From Burkholderiaceae bacterium (lineage in GTDB: Bacteria > Pseudomonadota > Gammaproteobacteria > Burkholderiales > Burkholderiaceae), in the NCBI GenBank assembly GCA_017998575.1, contig JAGOCV010000103.1, positions 1 through 12,168 on the forward strand: 12,168 bases of DNA, given 5' to 3'. Shown piece after piece: positions 10,937-12,168 of this stretch. Made by a program: the position numbers and the translations under genes. Position 1 is the first letter of the stretch, and each line of letters begins with the position of its first letter. The notes beneath the pieces were generated by a model. It did no database searches. It saw only the letters and a program-made list of their open reading frames with translations, and had not been told where the DNA came from.

Positions 10937-11515
10937 TCAGCGCGCCGCGCAGTCAGCCTGGATGGTTTGTTGCACGCGGCGCGCTTCTGCGGCGCGGGCG
11001 GCGTCGTCCATGATCTCGCGCTCGCCCTTGGCATTGACCTGCGCGATGCGGACGCCGCTGTCGAGCGATGCCTTGGCTTGCCGTGCGCGGTTGCAGTTGT
11101 CTGCGCGGGCCCGGGCCAGCTGATCGGCTTCGGCTTTCTTGCGCTGTGCTTCGGCGGCCTCGGCCTGGCGCGTGCGCTCGAGCAATTCCTTGTCTTGTCC
11201 CACCGGCGGACGGGCGCCGGCGGCGGCACCGGAGGCAGATCCCGGGCTCGCGGCGGCGGCGTTCGGCGGCGCATCGGCCGGTGCGTCCGCAGACAGGGCC
11301 GCAGGCGCAGCCGCTGCGGCCGGTGCCGAGGGCGCGGTGGAACGCACCACCGTGCCGCCGGGCCGTTTGATGATGTTGCGCTCGGGCACTTCGGGCGGCG
11401 GGGCCTTGTCGCTGAAGACCTTGCGGCCTCCGGCATCGAGCCATGTCCATTGGGCGGACGCGGCCAGGGGGAGGGCGCAGAAAGCGCCTGCGAGAAGGAG
11501 CGATGCCAGCTTCAT
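10937..11515 (-). CDS. Secreted DUF4124 domain-containing protein
   Basis: The 192-residue product starts with a Sec signal peptide ([21 protein letters not shown], cleavage likely after residue 21). A short DUF4124 domain follows (about 22-52), with the usual [18 protein letters not shown] pattern, in which an aromatic/aspartate-rich strand precedes a YSD/FSD-like motif. Next come an Ala/Pro-rich linker (about 58-103), a charged, probably coiled-coil region (about 107-138) and a C-terminal part with cysteines at 141 and 189. The function of DUF4124 proteins is unknown; the protein is probably periplasmic. I chose ATG 11515 because the upstream extension to 11656 is not signal-like, runs across the guaB promoter region and has no ribosome binding site. 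The gene is convergent with rnfH and divergent from guaB, and a DUF4124 gene next to guaB is familiar in Burkholderiales. Confidence 0.85.
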   Translation of the reverse strand: MKLASLLLAGAFCALPLAASAQWTWLDAGGRKVFSDKAPPPEVPERNIIKRPGGTVVRSTAPSAPAAAAAPAALSADAPADAPPNAAAASPGSASGAAAGARPPVGQDKELLERTRQAEAAEAQRKKAEADQLARARADNCNRARQAKASLDSGVRIAQVNAKGEREIMDDAARAAEARRVQQTIQADCAAR

Positions 11516-11610
11516 GCGCGAAAGTGTAGCGCTGCGCACGCGCGCCGGGGGCCTGGCGATGCACGGATGCCTACAGGTGTTGCCGCCCCGCTGCACCCGG
11601 CCCGCCAAGT

Positions 11611-11634
11611 CGTGGATGACGCCACGGATACAAT
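11611..11634 (+). promoter_or_regulatory. Candidate guaB promoter with overlapping dyad
   Basis: TACAAT (11629-11634) is a five-of-six match to a -10 box. It would start transcription near 11641, just before the guaB ribosome binding site. No good -35 box is seen. An inverted repeat CGTGG (11611-11615) / CCACG (11622-11626) around 6 nt fills the spacer and could be an operator. Both roles are inferred. Confidence 0.4.
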
Positions 11635-11643
11635 TCTTCTTTT

Positions 11644-11647
11644 GGAG
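11644..11647 (+). promoter_or_regulatory. Ribosome binding site of guaB
   Basis: GGAG lies 9 nt before the ATG at 11657. It excludes the out-of-frame upstream start codons as the main start. Confidence 0.6.
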
Positions 11648-11656
11648 CTTTGACAA

Positions 11657-12168
11657 ATGCGCCTACTCGGAAAAGCGCTCACCTTCGACGACGTGTTGCT
11701 GGTGCCAGCGTACTCCCAGGTCCTGCCCAAGGACACTTCCCTCGCCACCCGTTTCTCCCGCAACATCCAGCTCAACCTCCCGCTCGTTTCGGCCGCCATG
11801 GACACGGTGACCGAGGCCCGCCTGGCGATCGCCATCGCGCAGGAAGGCGGCATGGGCATCGTGCACAAGAACCTCACCGCGGCCGAGCAGGCGGCCCAGG
11901 TGGCCAAGGTCAAGCGCTACGAATCGGGCGTGCTGCGTGACCCGGTGGTCATCACGCCCCAGCACACCGTGCTCCAGGTCATGCAGCTGTCGGACGAGCT
12001 GGGGATCTCCGGCTTCCCGGTGGTGGACGGCGGCAAGGTGGTCGGTCTCGTCACCGGTCGTGACCTGCGCTTCGAGACGCGCTACGACCAACCCGTCAGC
12101 CAGATCATGACGCCGCGAGAGCGGCTGGTCACCGTCGCGGAGGGTGTCACCGCCGCCGAAGCCAAGGC
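11657..12168 (+). CDS. guaB: IMP dehydrogenase, N-terminal part (3' end outside window)
   Basis: IMP dehydrogenase oxidises IMP to XMP with NAD+, the first committed step of GTP synthesis. The first 170 residues are present. The barrel start is [20 protein letters not shown], with [22 protein letters not shown] at about 41-62 and GGMGIVHKN at 64-72. The inserted CBS pair begins near residue 95, with CBS1 showing [20 protein letters not shown] at 117-136. The window ends at the start of CBS2, so the catalytic cysteine loop and the rest of the barrel are not visible. The start is secure: the N-terminus is conserved and a GGAG site precedes it. The region is divergent from the DUF4124 gene; guaA often follows guaB in this group but would lie outside the window. 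Confidence 0.97.
   Translation, partial: MRLLGKALTFDDVLLVPAYSQVLPKDTSLATRFSRNIQLNLPLVSAAMDTVTEARLAIAIAQEGGMGIVHKNLTAAEQAAQVAKVKRYESGVLRDPVVITPQHTVLQVMQLSDELGISGFPVVDGGKVVGLVTGRDLRFETRYDQPVSQIMTPRERLVTVAEGVTAAEAK

Noticed and set aside
10967..11653. 228-residue plus-strand open frame opposite the DUF4124 gene
   Set aside because: The minus-strand frame has a signal peptide and a DUF4124 domain; the plus frame has neither a domain nor a ribosome binding site.
11516..11656. N-terminal extension of the DUF4124 gene up to an ATG at 11656
   Set aside because: It would put 47 atypical residues before a perfect signal peptide and cover the guaB promoter and ribosome binding site; ATG 11515 is the better start.

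Overview
The window is chromosomal DNA of a high-GC betaproteobacterium, most likely Burkholderiales, family Comamonadaceae (Acidovorax / Variovorax / Hydrogenophaga type). This rests on the strong G/C third-position bias, the gene order nusA-infB-rbfA-truB-typA, the smpB/ratA-rnfH-DUF4124-guaB block, and protein sequences that read like that family. The genus is not resolved. No tRNA, rRNA, CRISPR array, transposase or phage gene is visible.

Region 1 (1-7666, plus strand) is a translation operon. It holds the 3' end of nusA, infB (IF2), rbfA, truB and typA/bipA, followed by an EamA-family transporter. The genes are tightly packed: truB-typA and typA-EamA each overlap by ATGA, and rbfA-truB are 4 bp apart. 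The exception is a 127-bp infB-rbfA gap filled by a GC-rich, hairpin-forming sequence that looks like a dispersed intergenic repeat.

Region 2 (7683-9535, minus strand) is a compact envelope-signalling module. It is transcribed in the order small lipoprotein (COG4315, Yx[FWY]xxD motif), ECF sigma factor, then membrane anti-sigma factor. A promoter-like sequence of ECF type (GGAATAAA, 15-nt spacer, GTTC) lies just upstream of the lipoprotein, at a distance that fits its ribosome binding site. This suggests that the sigma factor drives its own operon. It is the most interesting part of the window, but the protein families are known ones.

Region 3 (9571-10918) contains smpB (minus, trans-translation) diverging from ratA-rnfH (plus), which overlap by 8 nt. 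Region 4 (10937-12168) contains a secreted DUF4124 protein (minus) diverging from guaB (IMP dehydrogenase, plus), which is cut by the window end.

Most of the window is ordinary housekeeping DNA. I see no clear sign of an undescribed multi-gene system. The points worth a second look are the ECF module with its candidate promoter, the infB-rbfA repeat, and a few small regulatory hairpins. No gene-free stretch exceeds 300 bp; the longest are 3506-3632 and 11516-11656, and both are described below.
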